Part shown: one piece after another, positions 52,290-61,183 of the stretch
How positions within the stretch are numbered: the first letter of the stretch is position 1
Layout of the letters: each line of letters begins with the position of its first letter
Source of the DNA: DASZUK01 sp963844575
Lineage (GTDB): Bacteria > Actinomycetota > Acidimicrobiia > Acidimicrobiales > RAAP-2
Length of the DNA: 64,000 bases
Assembly: GCA_963844575.1 (NCBI GenBank)
Contig: CAWJOU010000005.1
Location: 496,001-560,000 of the forward strand
Direction of reading: 5' to 3'
The notes under the pieces: generated by a model
Databases searched by the model: none
Told to the model about the DNA's origin: nothing
Seen by the model: the letters and a program-made list of their open reading frames with translations, nothing else
Made by a program: the position numbers and the translations under genes

Positions 52290-53663
52290 ATGCCCCTGCA
52301 GGCCGCCGGCGCCGACCGGTTCCGCTACGACGGCTACGAGCTGGAGCCCGCTCGGTCCCGGCTGACCTGCTGCTACTCGTCCGGCGGGCAGCGGTTCACC
52401 GAGCGGGTGACGTTCGACGCCGGCGGCGACTGGGACCAGCCGGCCGTCGACGCCGCGGCCCGGCTCGTCTTCCTGTTGGCCGGCGTGTCGTACTACAAGA
52501 CGACCGCCGCGCCGGTCGTCGACCTGGGGGACCTGGCGACGACCGAGGCGGAGCGCGGGTTCCTGCGCATGTTCTACGTCGAGGGGCTCGGCGAGTTCGC
52601 GTTCCGCAACGGCCTCGACCTCTCCGAACTCGAGATCAGCGGGCCGGCATCGACCGGGCCCACATCGACCGAACCGGCACCGGCGCCGTTCGAGCCGAAG
52701 GCGGACCATCCGCTGGTGCCGTTCGGCGGCGGCATCGACTCGATCGTGACGGTCGAGCACGTCCGGGCGTCTCGTCCGGACACGTCGCTGTTCGTCGTCA
52801 GTCGGCCGGACGACCGGTTCGACGCCATCGAGCAGGCCGCCGCAGTCACCGGGTTGCCGGTCGTGCGGGCCGGGCGGGAGATCGACCCGCAGCTCTTGCG
52901 GTCGGCGGCGCTCGGCTTTCTCAACGGCCACGTCCCGGTCACCGGCATCCTGTCGGCGATCGCCGTGATGGCGGCCGTCCTCGGCGGCCACGACGCGGTG
53001 GTCATGTCGAACGAGCGGTCGGCGTCCGCGGCGACGGTCGTCGTCGACGGTCGGCCGGTCAACCACCAGTGGTCGAAGGGCCTGGCGTTCGAGTCCGCGT
53101 TCCGGGACCATCTCGCCCGGAGCCTGGACGGCGGTCCGGCGTACTTCTCGCTCTTGCGGGCCTGCTCCGAGCTGTGGGTGGCCCGGCAGTTCGCCGACCT
53201 GCCGAGCTACCACCCGGCGTTCCGCAGCTGCAACCGCGCGTTCACGCTCGACCGTGACCGGCGGGCCGACAAGTGGTGCGGGACGTGCGACAAATGCTGC
53301 TTCATCGACCTCGTCCTGGCGCCGTTCCTCGCCGCTGACGCGCTCTCGGCCGTCTTCGGCGGTCGGGAGCCGTTGCGCGACGCCGCGCTGACCGACCGTT
53401 TCCGAGCCCTCGTCGGTTCGGGCCCGGAGGCCAAGCCGTTCGAGTGCGTCGGGGACGTCGACGAGTGCCGCGCCGCGCTGCGGCTGGCCGCGGCACGTCC
53501 TGATCGGGCGGGGACACCGGTCCTACGAACGCTGGCTGTCGAGGTCGACGGGGGCGGGGCCGACGCCGGCGGGATCGGCGGGATCGGCGACGGTCCGGCC
53601 GACGCCGGCGCTCTCCTCCGACCGGCCGGCCCGCACCACGTCCCCGCCGGCTACCGGCTCTGA
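52290..53663 (+). CDS. murL: UDP-MurNAc-L-Ala-L-Glu epimerase MurL
   Basis: 457 residues. The central GGGIDS at 146-151 is the PP-loop-like ATP site expected of MurL, and a Cys cluster CGTCDKCC lies at 330-337 (KWCGTCDKCCFIDLVLAPF). In Xanthomonas the MurD2/MurL pair first adds L-Glu to UDP-MurNAc-L-Ala and then epimerises it to D-Glu with ATP. The immediate neighbour here is a MurD homologue, which strongly supports the assignment. A Gly/Ala-rich tail follows the conserved part. ATG start, 43 bases after the ABC ATPase. Confidence 0.88.
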   Translation: MPLQAAGADRFRYDGYELEPARSRLTCCYSSGGQRFTERVTFDAGGDWDQPAVDAAARLVFLLAGVSYYKTTAAPVVDLGDLATTEAERGFLRMFYVEGLGEFAFRNGLDLSELEISGPASTGPTSTEPAPAPFEPKADHPLVPFGGGIDSIVTVEHVRASRPDTSLFVVSRPDDRFDAIEQAAAVTGLPVVRAGREIDPQLLRSAALGFLNGHVPVTGILSAIAVMAAVLGGHDAVVMSNERSASAATVVVDGRPVNHQWSKGLAFESAFRDHLARSLDGGPAYFSLLRACSELWVARQFADLPSYHPAFRSCNRAFTLDRDRRADKWCGTCDKCCFIDLVLAPFLAADALSAVFGGREPLRDAALTDRFRALVGSGPEAKPFECVGDVDECRAALRLAAARPDRAGTPVLRTLAVEVDGGGADAGGIGGIGDGPADAGALLRPAGPHHVPAGYRL

Positions 53664-53676
53664 TCGGCACCGGTCG

Positions 53677-55149
53677 ATGGCCGCACGTCCGAAGATCGGT
53701 TGGCCCGACCTCCGCGGGGCGACCGTCGGGGTCTGGGGTCTCGGGGTCGAGGGTGCGGCCAACGTCCGCCGGCTGCGCGAGCTCGGTGCCACTGCGGTGC
53801 TGGTCGACGATCGGCCGGCTGGGTCGACGTTCGACGACCGGCCGGTGTTGGCGACGACGGCCGGCGGGCTCGATGCGCTCGGGCGGTGCGACGTCGTCGT
53901 CAAGGCGCCGGGCATCAGCCGGTACCGACCGGACGTGGCGGAACTGGAGGCGGCCGGCGTCCCGGTCGTCGGTGGCCTGGGCCTCTGGATGGAGGAGGTC
54001 GACCGGGAACGGGTGGTCTGCGTGACCGGTACGAAGGGCAAGAGCACGACGACCGCGGTGGCGGGCCACCTCCTCGACGGGCTCGGCTACCGGTGCCTGG
54101 TCGGCGGCAACATCGGCCGGCCGCCGTGGGACCGCGACGTCGGGGACGGCTACGACTACTGGGTGGTCGAGACGTCGAGCTTCCAGGCGACGGACCTGGC
54201 GTCGTCGCCACCGGTCGTCGCGGTGACCTCGCTGGCGCCGGACCACCTCGACTGGCACGGCGACGTCGAGCGCTACTACCGGGACAAGCTGTCGGCCTGT
54301 CACCAACCGGGAGCCCGGCTCACGGTCGCCGACGGCGAGAGCCGCCGGCTGGTCGAGCGCCGCGACCAGCTCGGTCCGGACGTCCGCTGGGTCCATCTCG
54401 GCGACCGGGAGCTCGACGGCGCGTGGGTCGACGGCTTGGGGCTGCTGGGCGACCACAACCGCCGCGATGCGCTGATCGCCCGAGCCTGCCTGCTCGCCCT
54501 CGGCGTGCCCGAGGCGGCCGACGAAGACGCCGTCGTCCGGGCGGCCGAGGGGTTCGGCGGGCTCCCGAGCCGGCTCCGGCCGGTCGGCACGATCGACGGG
54601 GTCGTCTTCGTCGACGACTCGCTGTCGACGAACGTGCTGCCGACGCTGGCCGCGCTCGACGCGTTCGGCGAGTGTCGGGTCGCCCTCCTGGTGGGCGGCC
54701 ACGACCGGGGGATCGACTACGGACCACTGGCCGACGGCCTGGTCGGGCGGGCCGCGCCCACCCTGGTCCTGACCCTGCCGGCGAGCGGCCCGCGCATCCA
54801 CGCCGCCATCGACGCCGCCATCGACCACACCCTCGGGGGTGCGCCGGCGGATCGGACCCTCCCTGACGTCGCCGCCGCCGTCGACGGGGCCGCCGACCTA
54901 ACCGTGGTCGATGCTGACGACCTCTCGACGGCCACGCGGCTGGGCTTCGACTGGGCCCGGCCGGACGGGGTCGTGCTGCTCTCGCCGGCCGCGCCGAGCT
55001 TCGGCCAGTTCCGCGACTACGCCGACCGAGCCAATGCGTTCGCCGACGCCATGCGCTCCTGCGGCCGGGTCGAGCCGCCCGGAGTGCCACCCGACGGTCC
55101 GGCGGCGCCCGCCCCGGCTAGCCGGCCGGGAGCAGGACGTTCGGGTTGA
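53677..55149 (+). CDS. murD2: UDP-N-acetylmuramoyl-L-alanine:L-glutamate ligase MurD2 (Mur ligase family)
   Basis: 490 residues. N-terminal Rossmann-like domain (GATVGVWGLGVEGAANVRRL), ATP site GTKGKSTT at 118-125, YWVVETSSFQ, APDHLDWHGDVERYY and the third domain start FVDDSLSTN fit MurD-type ligases. Position 13 bases after murL implies the L-Glu-specific MurD2 rather than the canonical D-Glu ligase of the dcw cluster. It does not by itself prove L-Glu specificity. The C-terminus is Pro/Ala-rich and overlaps the convergent FAD oxidase gene by 32 bases. Confidence 0.88.
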   Translation: MAARPKIGWPDLRGATVGVWGLGVEGAANVRRLRELGATAVLVDDRPAGSTFDDRPVLATTAGGLDALGRCDVVVKAPGISRYRPDVAELEAAGVPVVGGLGLWMEEVDRERVVCVTGTKGKSTTTAVAGHLLDGLGYRCLVGGNIGRPPWDRDVGDGYDYWVVETSSFQATDLASSPPVVAVTSLAPDHLDWHGDVERYYRDKLSACHQPGARLTVADGESRRLVERRDQLGPDVRWVHLGDRELDGAWVDGLGLLGDHNRRDALIARACLLALGVPEAADEDAVVRAAEGFGGLPSRLRPVGTIDGVVFVDDSLSTNVLPTLAALDAFGECRVALLVGGHDRGIDYGPLADGLVGRAAPTLVLTLPASGPRIHAAIDAAIDHTLGGAPADRTLPDVAAAVDGAADLTVVDADDLSTATRLGFDWARPDGVVLLSPAAPSFGQFRDYADRANAFADAMRSCGRVEPPGVPPDGPAAPAPASRPGAGRSG

Positions 55150-56491
55150 GGATGCCGTCGGGGTCGAGCGCGTGCTTGACGGCCCGGAAGGCGGCGATCT
55201 CGGCGGGCGAGCGGTTGAGGTGGAGCCAGCGCCGCTTGGCGGTCCCGATGCCGTGCTCGGCGCTGATGCTGCCGCCGTAGCCGGCGGCGAGGCGGAGGAT
55301 CGCGTCGTCGACGCGGTCGTCGGCGGGGTCGAGCCCGGTCACGTTGACGTGGATGTTGCCGTCGGCGACGTGGCCGAAGACCCAGGTATCGGCGGTCGGC
55401 GCGACGGTGGCGACGACGCGGGGGGCACGGTCGACGAACTCGGCCAGCGCGCCGGCCGGGAGGGTGACGTCGAGCTTGTGCGGCGGGCCCTGCGCGTTGA
55501 TGGCCTCGGTGTGGGCCTCGCGGTAGCGCCACAGCGCGGCGGCCCGCACGGAGTCCTCGGCGACGGCGACGTCGGCCACCCCGACGAGACCGTCGACCGC
55601 GGCCGAGAGGTCCCCGCTCGGGTCGACGAGCGCGGACGCCTCGACGACGAGGTAGGCCGGATGGGGGTCGGGGAACGGGACCGGCGCGCCGGTGACCCGG
55701 CAGACGAGGGCCAGCCCGGGCTGGAGGATCAGCTCGGCGGCGGAGAGGACGGGCAGCGTCCGCCGGAGGACCGCGGCCGCGGCGACCGCGGCGGCAGGGC
55801 CGTCGAAGGCCAGCAGGGCGACGACGCGCTCGGGGGCCGGCGGGACGAGCCGCAGCCGGACGGCGGTGACGACGGCGAGCGTGCCCTCGCTCCCGCAGAA
55901 CAGCGCGGGCAACGCGTAGCCGGTGTTGTCCTTGAGCAGGCCGCCGAGGTGCGAGACGGTGTCGCCGTTGCCGAGCACGGCCTCGACCCCGAGCACCTGG
56001 GCGCGGGTGTCGCCGTAGCGGAGGACGCGCAGGCCGCCGGCGTTGGTGGCGACGTTGCCGCCGATCGTGCAGCTGTCCCGGGCGGCGAAGTCGACGCCGT
56101 AGGCCCAACCGGCGTCGACGGCCGCTCGCCGGACCGTGCCGAGGGTGACACCGGCGCCGGCGGTCACGTGGCCCGCGGCCTCGTCGACCGGGTCGATCGT
56201 GTCCAGCCGGCGCAGGCTCAGGACGAGCTCGCCGGCCAGCGGCACACCGCCGCCGACCATGCCGGTGTTGCCGCCCTGGGGCACGACCGGGACCCCTCGC
56301 GTCCGGCAGGCGGCGACCACCGCGGCCACTTCGACGACCGTCCCCGGCCGGACGACGGTCGTCGGCGGTCCCCGGAACCGGCCGGTCCAGTCGGCGGCGT
56401 ACGACGCGACGACCTCGGGGTCGTCCAAGACGTGGTCGGGCCCGACGACGGCCCGCAGCTCGGTCAGGAGACCCGGGTCACCGACGCTCAT
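55118..56491 (-). CDS. FAD-binding oxidase, GlcD / D-lactate dehydrogenase-like
   Basis: 457 residues. The PCMH-type FAD domain carries VPQGGNTGMVGGGVPLAGE and GGNVATNAGGLRVLRYGDTR. The C-terminal FAD-oxidase domain has HKLDVTLPAGALAEFV, WVFGHVADGNIHVNV and SAEHGIGTAKR. Family members oxidise 2-hydroxyacids such as glycolate, D-lactate or D-2-hydroxyglutarate. Which one cannot be told. There is no adjacent Fe-S subunit. The frame is open upstream beyond the ATG at 56491, but those residues show no similarity. Confidence 0.87.
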   Translation of the reverse strand: MSVGDPGLLTELRAVVGPDHVLDDPEVVASYAADWTGRFRGPPTTVVRPGTVVEVAAVVAACRTRGVPVVPQGGNTGMVGGGVPLAGELVLSLRRLDTIDPVDEAAGHVTAGAGVTLGTVRRAAVDAGWAYGVDFAARDSCTIGGNVATNAGGLRVLRYGDTRAQVLGVEAVLGNGDTVSHLGGLLKDNTGYALPALFCGSEGTLAVVTAVRLRLVPPAPERVVALLAFDGPAAAVAAAAVLRRTLPVLSAAELILQPGLALVCRVTGAPVPFPDPHPAYLVVEASALVDPSGDLSAAVDGLVGVADVAVAEDSVRAAALWRYREAHTEAINAQGPPHKLDVTLPAGALAEFVDRAPRVVATVAPTADTWVFGHVADGNIHVNVTGLDPADDRVDDAILRLAAGYGGSISAEHGIGTAKRRWLHLNRSPAEIAAFRAVKHALDPDGILNPNVLLPAG

Positions 56492-56577
56492 CTCGTCGTT
56501 CCCCGAGCCATCGCGGTCCAGTCGGCGGCGGGCGGCTCGATCCGGCGGGCGGCTCGATCCGCCAGCCCGCGCCGCGC

Positions 56578-57252
56578 TCAGGCGCCGGCCGGTGCGAGCT
56601 CCCGGTCGGCCTCGCGGTCGGCGTCGCGCTCGTCGAGGAACGCCCACCACGCCGCCGCGCCGGCCTCCGCCGGGCCGGTGACGTCGTCGGCGTCCCGGCC
56701 CAGCAGGGCGAGGGCGTCGAGCGACCAGGTGGCGTGGTCCGCCTCCATCGTGGCGTGGACGTCCCAGAAGCGGGTGCCGTGCTCGTCGAGCCCATAGTGC
56801 TCGGTCAGCCCCGCCGACTTGCTGATGGCGACCGCGCCGGCCTGGACCTCGTAGGCGGCGATCACGGCCAGCGCGGCGACCGGGTCGGTGGCCGCGGTCG
56901 AGCACTGCAGGTCGGTCAGCGCGGCGGTCGCCGGACCGGCCGGCACCGAGGACCGGGCGCCGACAGCGTCGGCGAACGACTCGAACAGGGCGACGTGCGG
57001 CTCCGGCACGCCCTCTTCGTCGGCCAGGTTGGCCAGCACCAGGTCCCGGGCGGGGCCGGCCGGCAGCTGGTCGGCCACGGTGCGCAGGACGAGCGGGAGC
57101 GCCTGCTCGACGTGGCGGTACTGCTCGGCGTAGGCGGCCAGCTCACCGTCGGCCAGCTCGCCGGCTTCCCACCGACGGTAGAAGGGGTGCTCGAGAAGCC
57201 GGCGCCCGTCGAGGGCAGCGGCGATGGCGTCGTGTACCTGGTCTGGGTGCAT
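56578..57252 (-). CDS. Heme-oxygenase-like iron enzyme (TENA/PqqC/CADD fold)
   Basis: 224 residues, all-helical. Metal-ligand type residues occur as LEHPFYRRW, YAEQYRHVEQ, ADEEGVPEPHVALFESF, AAYEVQAGAVAISKSAGL and FWDVHATMEADHATW, in the order seen in iron-containing redox enzymes such as CADD, PqqC-like and HDO proteins. CADD-type enzymes make p-aminobenzoate from their own tyrosine, which would suit a genome with folate genes, but that is speculative. No pqq or thi genes are near. ATG at 57252, with no clear ribosome site. Confidence 0.7.
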   Translation of the reverse strand: MHPDQVHDAIAAALDGRRLLEHPFYRRWEAGELADGELAAYAEQYRHVEQALPLVLRTVADQLPAGPARDLVLANLADEEGVPEPHVALFESFADAVGARSSVPAGPATAALTDLQCSTAATDPVAALAVIAAYEVQAGAVAISKSAGLTEHYGLDEHGTRFWDVHATMEADHATWSLDALALLGRDADDVTGPAEAGAAAWWAFLDERDADREADRELAPAGA

Positions 57253-57297
57253 GGCGCAGCGTATCCCGCGCACGCTCGCCGGATAAAGGTTGCGAGA

Positions 57298-57373
57298 TGG
57301 AGCCTGGGAGGGGACTCGAACCCCTGACCTGCGCGTTACGAGTGCGCTGCTCTGCCGACTGAGCTACCCAGGC
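57298..57373 (-). tRNA. tRNA-Thr (anticodon CGU)
   Basis: A full cloverleaf on the minus strand: acceptor GCCTGGG/CCCAGGC, D-arm GCTC...GAGC, anticodon loop CTCGTAA with CGT at the centre, T-arm with GGTTCGAGTCC, discriminator T and an encoded CCA (57298-57300). The closing pair of the anticodon stem is A-C (positions 31-39), a mild irregularity. It reads ACG codons, which are frequent in this GC-rich genome. Confidence 0.93.
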
Positions 57374-57469
57374 CTGCGGCGGTCCATGGTAGGCGATCGA
57401 GCGGTCGACCCGTTTCTGACAACGCTGAGTACTGTTCGTTGGACCTCGGCGGCCAAGGAGGCTGGCGCA

Positions 57470-59356
57470 ATGACCTCTTCGCTGCTCAACTCGCGAAAAC
57501 TCGCCGGGGCCGTCGTGGCGGTCGTCGTCGGTACGGGAGTCCTCGCCGCCGGTGTGGCCGCCGCGGCCCGGGTCCCCGCCATCGGGCATGCCACCGTGTC
57601 GGTGACGCCAGCGCCGATGCCGGCCTTCAGCAATCCGGCGTGCCCCGGCGGATCGCCGGCGTACAACTACCCGGGGAGCGGCGACGCCGCCGACCCCCAG
57701 GTCGTCTACTCCGGCGGGACCTACTTCGCCTTCACCACCGGCAACGCCCTGGGCAACAACCTCGCGGTACTGGAGTCGTCGTCCCCGTCGTCCGGCTACC
57801 GCGCCACCACCGGGCAGTGCTACGGATCGACCGCGCTGGCGAACCCGTCGGGCTGGGAACAGGCGAACACCCAGACGTCGCCGGGCGTGTTCTCCTACGG
57901 GGGCCGGTGGATCATGTTCTACGACGCCGCCCAATCCGGCTACGCCAGCGACACCGGGCACGATTGCCTGGCGGTCGCCACCGCGGCCACTCTCAGTCCG
58001 TCGGCCGCCCAGTTCACGGACGTCGCGAACAGCCCCCTGCTGTGCCAGTCCACCGGGTCGATCGACCCGAGCCCGTTTGTCGACCCGTCGACCGGCCAGG
58101 CCTATCTGGTGTGGAAGCAGAACGACGGTGGCTCCGCCGGGGCCGCCGACCTGTGGTCGCAGCCCCTGGCCGCCACAGGGACGGCCTTCGCCGCCGGCAG
58201 TCAGCCGACCCTCCTCCTCTACAACGACACGGCGTCCTACCCCTGGGAGGGGACGGTGGAGGATCCGTCGATGGCCTACGCCAACGGGACGTACTTCCTC
58301 CTGTTCTCCGCCGGCGTGTACACCTCGTCGGGGTACTCCGAGGGCATCGCCACGTGCACCGGCCCGTCCGGGCCCTGCAGGTCGGACACCCAGATCCTGA
58401 CCAGCTACGGCAGCGCCCTCGGTCCGGGGGGCGGGGCCCTGTTCGCCGACGGCGCCGGCAACTGGTGGATCGACTACGCCGCCTGGCAGGGCGGCAGCGC
58501 CGGCTGTACCAGCTACAGCTGCGGCGCCGCCCGCCGGCTGTTCGTGGCCACCATCTCGTTGGCCGGCAACAATCCCGCCGTACCCTGCTCGGCGCCGGCC
58601 GGTGGGGCCAGCGGCTACCGCTTCGTGGCCTCCGACGGCGGGGTCTTCGACTTCGGGAACCTCCCGTTCTGCGGATCGATGGGCGGGCAGCCGCTGAACC
58701 AGCCCATCGTCGGCATGGCCGCCACGCCCGACGGCGGCGGCTACTGGCTAGTGGCGTCGGACGGCGGCATCTTTGCCTTCGGCGACGCCACTTTCCACGG
58801 CTCCACCGGGGGGATGCCGCTGAACCAGCCCATCGTCGGCATGGCCGCTACGCCCGACGGCGGCGGGTACTGGCTGGTCGCCAGCGACGGCGGCATCTTC
58901 GCCTTCGGCGACGCCAGCTTCCACGGCTCCACCGGCAACATCACCCTCGACCAGCCCATCGTGGGGATGGCCCCCACCGCCGACGGCGATGGGTACTGGT
59001 TGGTGGCGGCCGACGGCGGCATCTTCGCCTTCGGCGACGCCACTTTCCACGGTTCCACCGGCGGGATGGCACTGAACAGGCCGATCGTCGGCATGGCCGC
59101 CACGCCCGACGGCGGCGGGTACTGGCTGGACGCCTCCGACGGCGGCATCTTCGCCTTCGGCGACGCCACTTTCCACGGTTCCACCGGCGGGATGCCGCTG
59201 AACCGACCGATGGTGGGGATGGCTACCACCGCCGACGGCGGCGGGTACTGGTTGGTGGCGTCGGACGGCGGCATCTTCGCCTTCGGCGACGCCGCCTTCG
59301 AAGGGTCGACCGGCAACCTCACCCTGAACCGCCCCATCGTGGGCATGGCCACGTAG
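57470..59356 (+). CDS. Secreted GH43-like beta-propeller protein with C-terminal ~48-residue repeats
   Basis: 628 residues. A signal peptide (RKLAGAVVAVVVGTGVLAAG) leads to a region resembling a five-bladed GH43 glycosidase: AADPQVVYSGGTYFAFTTGN, GGRWIMFYDAA, DPSPFVDPSTGQAYLVWKQ, VEDPSMAYANGTYFLLFSAG. From residue 381 on come about five and a half copies of a 48-residue repeat with GGYWLVASDGGIFAFGDA and HGSTGGMPLNQPIVGMA. Catalytic acids fit GH43 but the substrate is unknown. The repeats are probably a second propeller for surface or sugar binding. AAGGAGG lies 8 bases before the ATG. Confidence 0.82.
   Translation: MTSSLLNSRKLAGAVVAVVVGTGVLAAGVAAAARVPAIGHATVSVTPAPMPAFSNPACPGGSPAYNYPGSGDAADPQVVYSGGTYFAFTTGNALGNNLAVLESSSPSSGYRATTGQCYGSTALANPSGWEQANTQTSPGVFSYGGRWIMFYDAAQSGYASDTGHDCLAVATAATLSPSAAQFTDVANSPLLCQSTGSIDPSPFVDPSTGQAYLVWKQNDGGSAGAADLWSQPLAATGTAFAAGSQPTLLLYNDTASYPWEGTVEDPSMAYANGTYFLLFSAGVYTSSGYSEGIATCTGPSGPCRSDTQILTSYGSALGPGGGALFADGAGNWWIDYAAWQGGSAGCTSYSCGAARRLFVATISLAGNNPAVPCSAPAGGASGYRFVASDGGVFDFGNLPFCGSMGGQPLNQPIVGMAATPDGGGYWLVASDGGIFAFGDATFHGSTGGMPLNQPIVGMAATPDGGGYWLVASDGGIFAFGDASFHGSTGNITLDQPIVGMAPTADGDGYWLVAADGGIFAFGDATFHGSTGGMALNRPIVGMAATPDGGGYWLDASDGGIFAFGDATFHGSTGGMPLNRPMVGMATTADGGGYWLVASDGGIFAFGDAAFEGSTGNLTLNRPIVGMAT
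58612..59353 (+). repeat. ~144-base coding repeats (48-residue GxxxGYWLVASDGGIFAFGDA unit)
   Basis: One degenerate and five well-kept units, each about 144 bases, encoding DGGIFAFGDATFHGSTGG followed by LNQPIVGMAATPDGGGYWL. Neighbouring units share long identical DNA stretches, so they were duplicated or homogenised recently. The repeats end at the stop codon. Confidence 0.9.
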
Positions 59357-59378
59357 GGGCCCGCCTGCCGCAATTGCC

Positions 59379-59434
59379 TTGGTCGAGCTGCGTTGGTCGA
59401 GCTGCGTCAGTCGAGCTGCGTCAGTCGAGCCGGC
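59379..59434 (+). repeat. 14-bp tandem repeat (ttggtcgagctgcg) between convergent genes
   Basis: Units at 59379, 59393, 59407 and a partial one at 59421. The first two start TTGG and the next two TCAG, the rest being TCGAGCTGCG. The array extends into the 3' end of holB on the minus strand. Non-coding for the plus-strand gene. Confidence 0.85.
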
Positions 59435-60563
59435 CGAGCCGGACCAGCAGGGCCTCCAGTAGCAGCGTCTCGTTCGGGTTCCGCTCCAGCGCGGCTGCGG
59501 CCTCGGTGACCAGGCCGACGGCGGTCACGTAGCCACGCCCCTCGTCCGGCGGGAGGCCGGCGGCGGCCGGTAGCGACACGGCGTCGGCCAGCCGGTCACG
59601 GTACGCCCGGGCGAGCACGCCGAGCCCGACGCGCAGCTCGTCGGTCCGCCAACGGCGCTCCTCGCGGTGGTGGCGGTCGGTGATCTCCTTGCGCCCGGGG
59701 ACGCCGCGGTCACCGAGGGCCTCGGCCTGGTCGGCCAGCCGGCGCAGCTCGTCGGCGTGGGCCTCGCGCAAGGGACCGAGCGCGGCGTCGGCCGCGTCGA
59801 GCAGCTCCCGGGCCGACGAGCCGGCAGTGGCCCCGTGGCCGTCCAGCTGGCTCGGCACGGCCCGCCACAGCGCGAGCCGGTCGGCGTAGCTCTCGTCGGC
59901 GGCGAGCAGCCGGGCCCGGTCGAGGTTGCCGCCGGCCCCCTCGGCGATCAGGTCGGCCCGGTCCGGGTCGACACCCTGGCCGGCCAGCCAGTCGACGACC
60001 GCGGCCTTGGCGACCGGCGGGAAGGCGACCTCGACGCAACGGCTGGCCACCGCGACCAGCTCGGGCGTGACGTCGTCGGCCAACAGCACGAAGACCGTCG
60101 ACGGCGGCGGCTCCTCGACCGTCTTCAACAGCACCGGCGCGGAGCGGTCGGCGAGGTGGACGTCGGTGGCGACGAGCACCTGCCGGTCGGCCTCGAACGG
60201 CCGGCGCTGGGCCAGGTTGACGAGACGGCGGGCGTCGTCGACGCTCAACGAGGCCCCCGTCCGCTCGACGACGACGACGTCCGGGTGGGTCCCGGCCAGC
60301 ACCCGGCGGCAGACGTCGCACCGGCCACAGCCACCGTCCGGGCACAAAAGGGCGGCGGCGAAGCCGCGGGCCGCCGGGCGGGCTCCCGACCCGGGCGGCC
60401 CGACGAAGAGGTAGGCGTGCACCGGCCGGCGGGCCGCGGCCCGGAGCGTGGCCACCGCGGCCGGCTGACCGACGACCTCGGCGAAGAGCTCGGGGACCGG
60501 CCGGTCCGGCTCGGCCTCCCCGGCCACTCCGCTCACGCCGCTCGCGCCACTGGCGCCGGTCAC
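59421..60563 (-). CDS. holB: DNA polymerase III delta' subunit (clamp-loader ATPase family)
   Basis: 380 residues. A clamp-loader AAA+ domain begins LFAEVVGQPAAVATLRAAA. The P-loop reads GPPGSGARPAARG without the GKT, so it should not hydrolyse ATP, as in delta' subunits. A four-Cys zinc module (CPDGGCGRCDVCRRVLAGTHPDV, positions about 75-97) and KTVEEPPPSTVFVLLADD follow. The GTG overlaps the tmk stop, giving topA-tmk-holB, a common actinobacterial order. Confidence 0.9.
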   Translation of the reverse strand: MTGASGASGVSGVAGEAEPDRPVPELFAEVVGQPAAVATLRAAARRPVHAYLFVGPPGSGARPAARGFAAALLCPDGGCGRCDVCRRVLAGTHPDVVVVERTGASLSVDDARRLVNLAQRRPFEADRQVLVATDVHLADRSAPVLLKTVEEPPPSTVFVLLADDVTPELVAVASRCVEVAFPPVAKAAVVDWLAGQGVDPDRADLIAEGAGGNLDRARLLAADESYADRLALWRAVPSQLDGHGATAGSSARELLDAADAALGPLREAHADELRRLADQAEALGDRGVPGRKEITDRHHREERRWRTDELRVGLGVLARAYRDRLADAVSLPAAAGLPPDEGRGYVTAVGLVTEAAAALERNPNETLLLEALLVRLGRLD

Positions 60564-61183
60564 GCCGGCTCCCCCAGCCGGTCGGCGACGAGGTCGGCGA
60601 TCGTGCCGGCGACGACCTCGGGTGGCGGCGTCCCGTCGACGACCGCCCACCGCGTCGGGTCGTCCTGAGCCAGGGTGACGAAGCCGAGGCGGACCCGTTC
60701 GTGGAAGTCGGCGCCCAGCCGCTCCAACCGGTCCGGCGCGCTCGACGAGAGCCGCTGCCGGGCCACGTCGAGGGGGACGTCGACCAGGATCGACAGGTCC
60801 GGTGCGAGGCCGTCGACCGCCCAGTCAGTCACCGACCGCAACGGCGCGATCGGCAACCCCCGGCCCCAGCCCTGGTAGGCGAGGGTCGACCCGGAGAACC
60901 GGTCGGTCACGACCCACCGGCCGTCGGCCAGGGCCGGGGCGACGACCTCGGCGACGTGCTGGGCCCGGTCGGCGGCCATGAGCAGCGCCTCGGCCCGGGG
61001 GGCCGGCGCGCCGGCGGCGGGGTCGAGCAGCAGGCGACGGAGGGCCCGGCCGAGCTCGGTGGCACCCGGTTCGTGCGTCAGCTCGGCTCCCAGCGCCTCG
61101 GCCAGCCGCCGGGCCTGGGTGGACTTGCCACAACCGTCGATCCCCTCCAGGGCGATGAGCCGCCCTCGACGGGGTGGGCTCAC
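60560..61183 (-). CDS. tmk: Thymidylate kinase
   Basis: 207 residues. P-loop LEGIDGCGKSTQ, the DRY-like DRFSGSTLAYQGWGRGL segment and the LID region SAPDRLERLGADFHERV fit dTMP kinase. HEPGATELGRALRRLLL replaces the usual REPGGTPLGE. The GTG overlaps the topA stop by 4 bases and its own stop overlaps holB, so three replication genes are coupled. Confidence 0.93.
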   Translation of the reverse strand: MSPPRRGRLIALEGIDGCGKSTQARRLAEALGAELTHEPGATELGRALRRLLLDPAAGAPAPRAEALLMAADRAQHVAEVVAPALADGRWVVTDRFSGSTLAYQGWGRGLPIAPLRSVTDWAVDGLAPDLSILVDVPLDVARQRLSSSAPDRLERLGADFHERVRLGFVTLAQDDPTRWAVVDGTPPPEVVAGTIADLVADRLGEPA

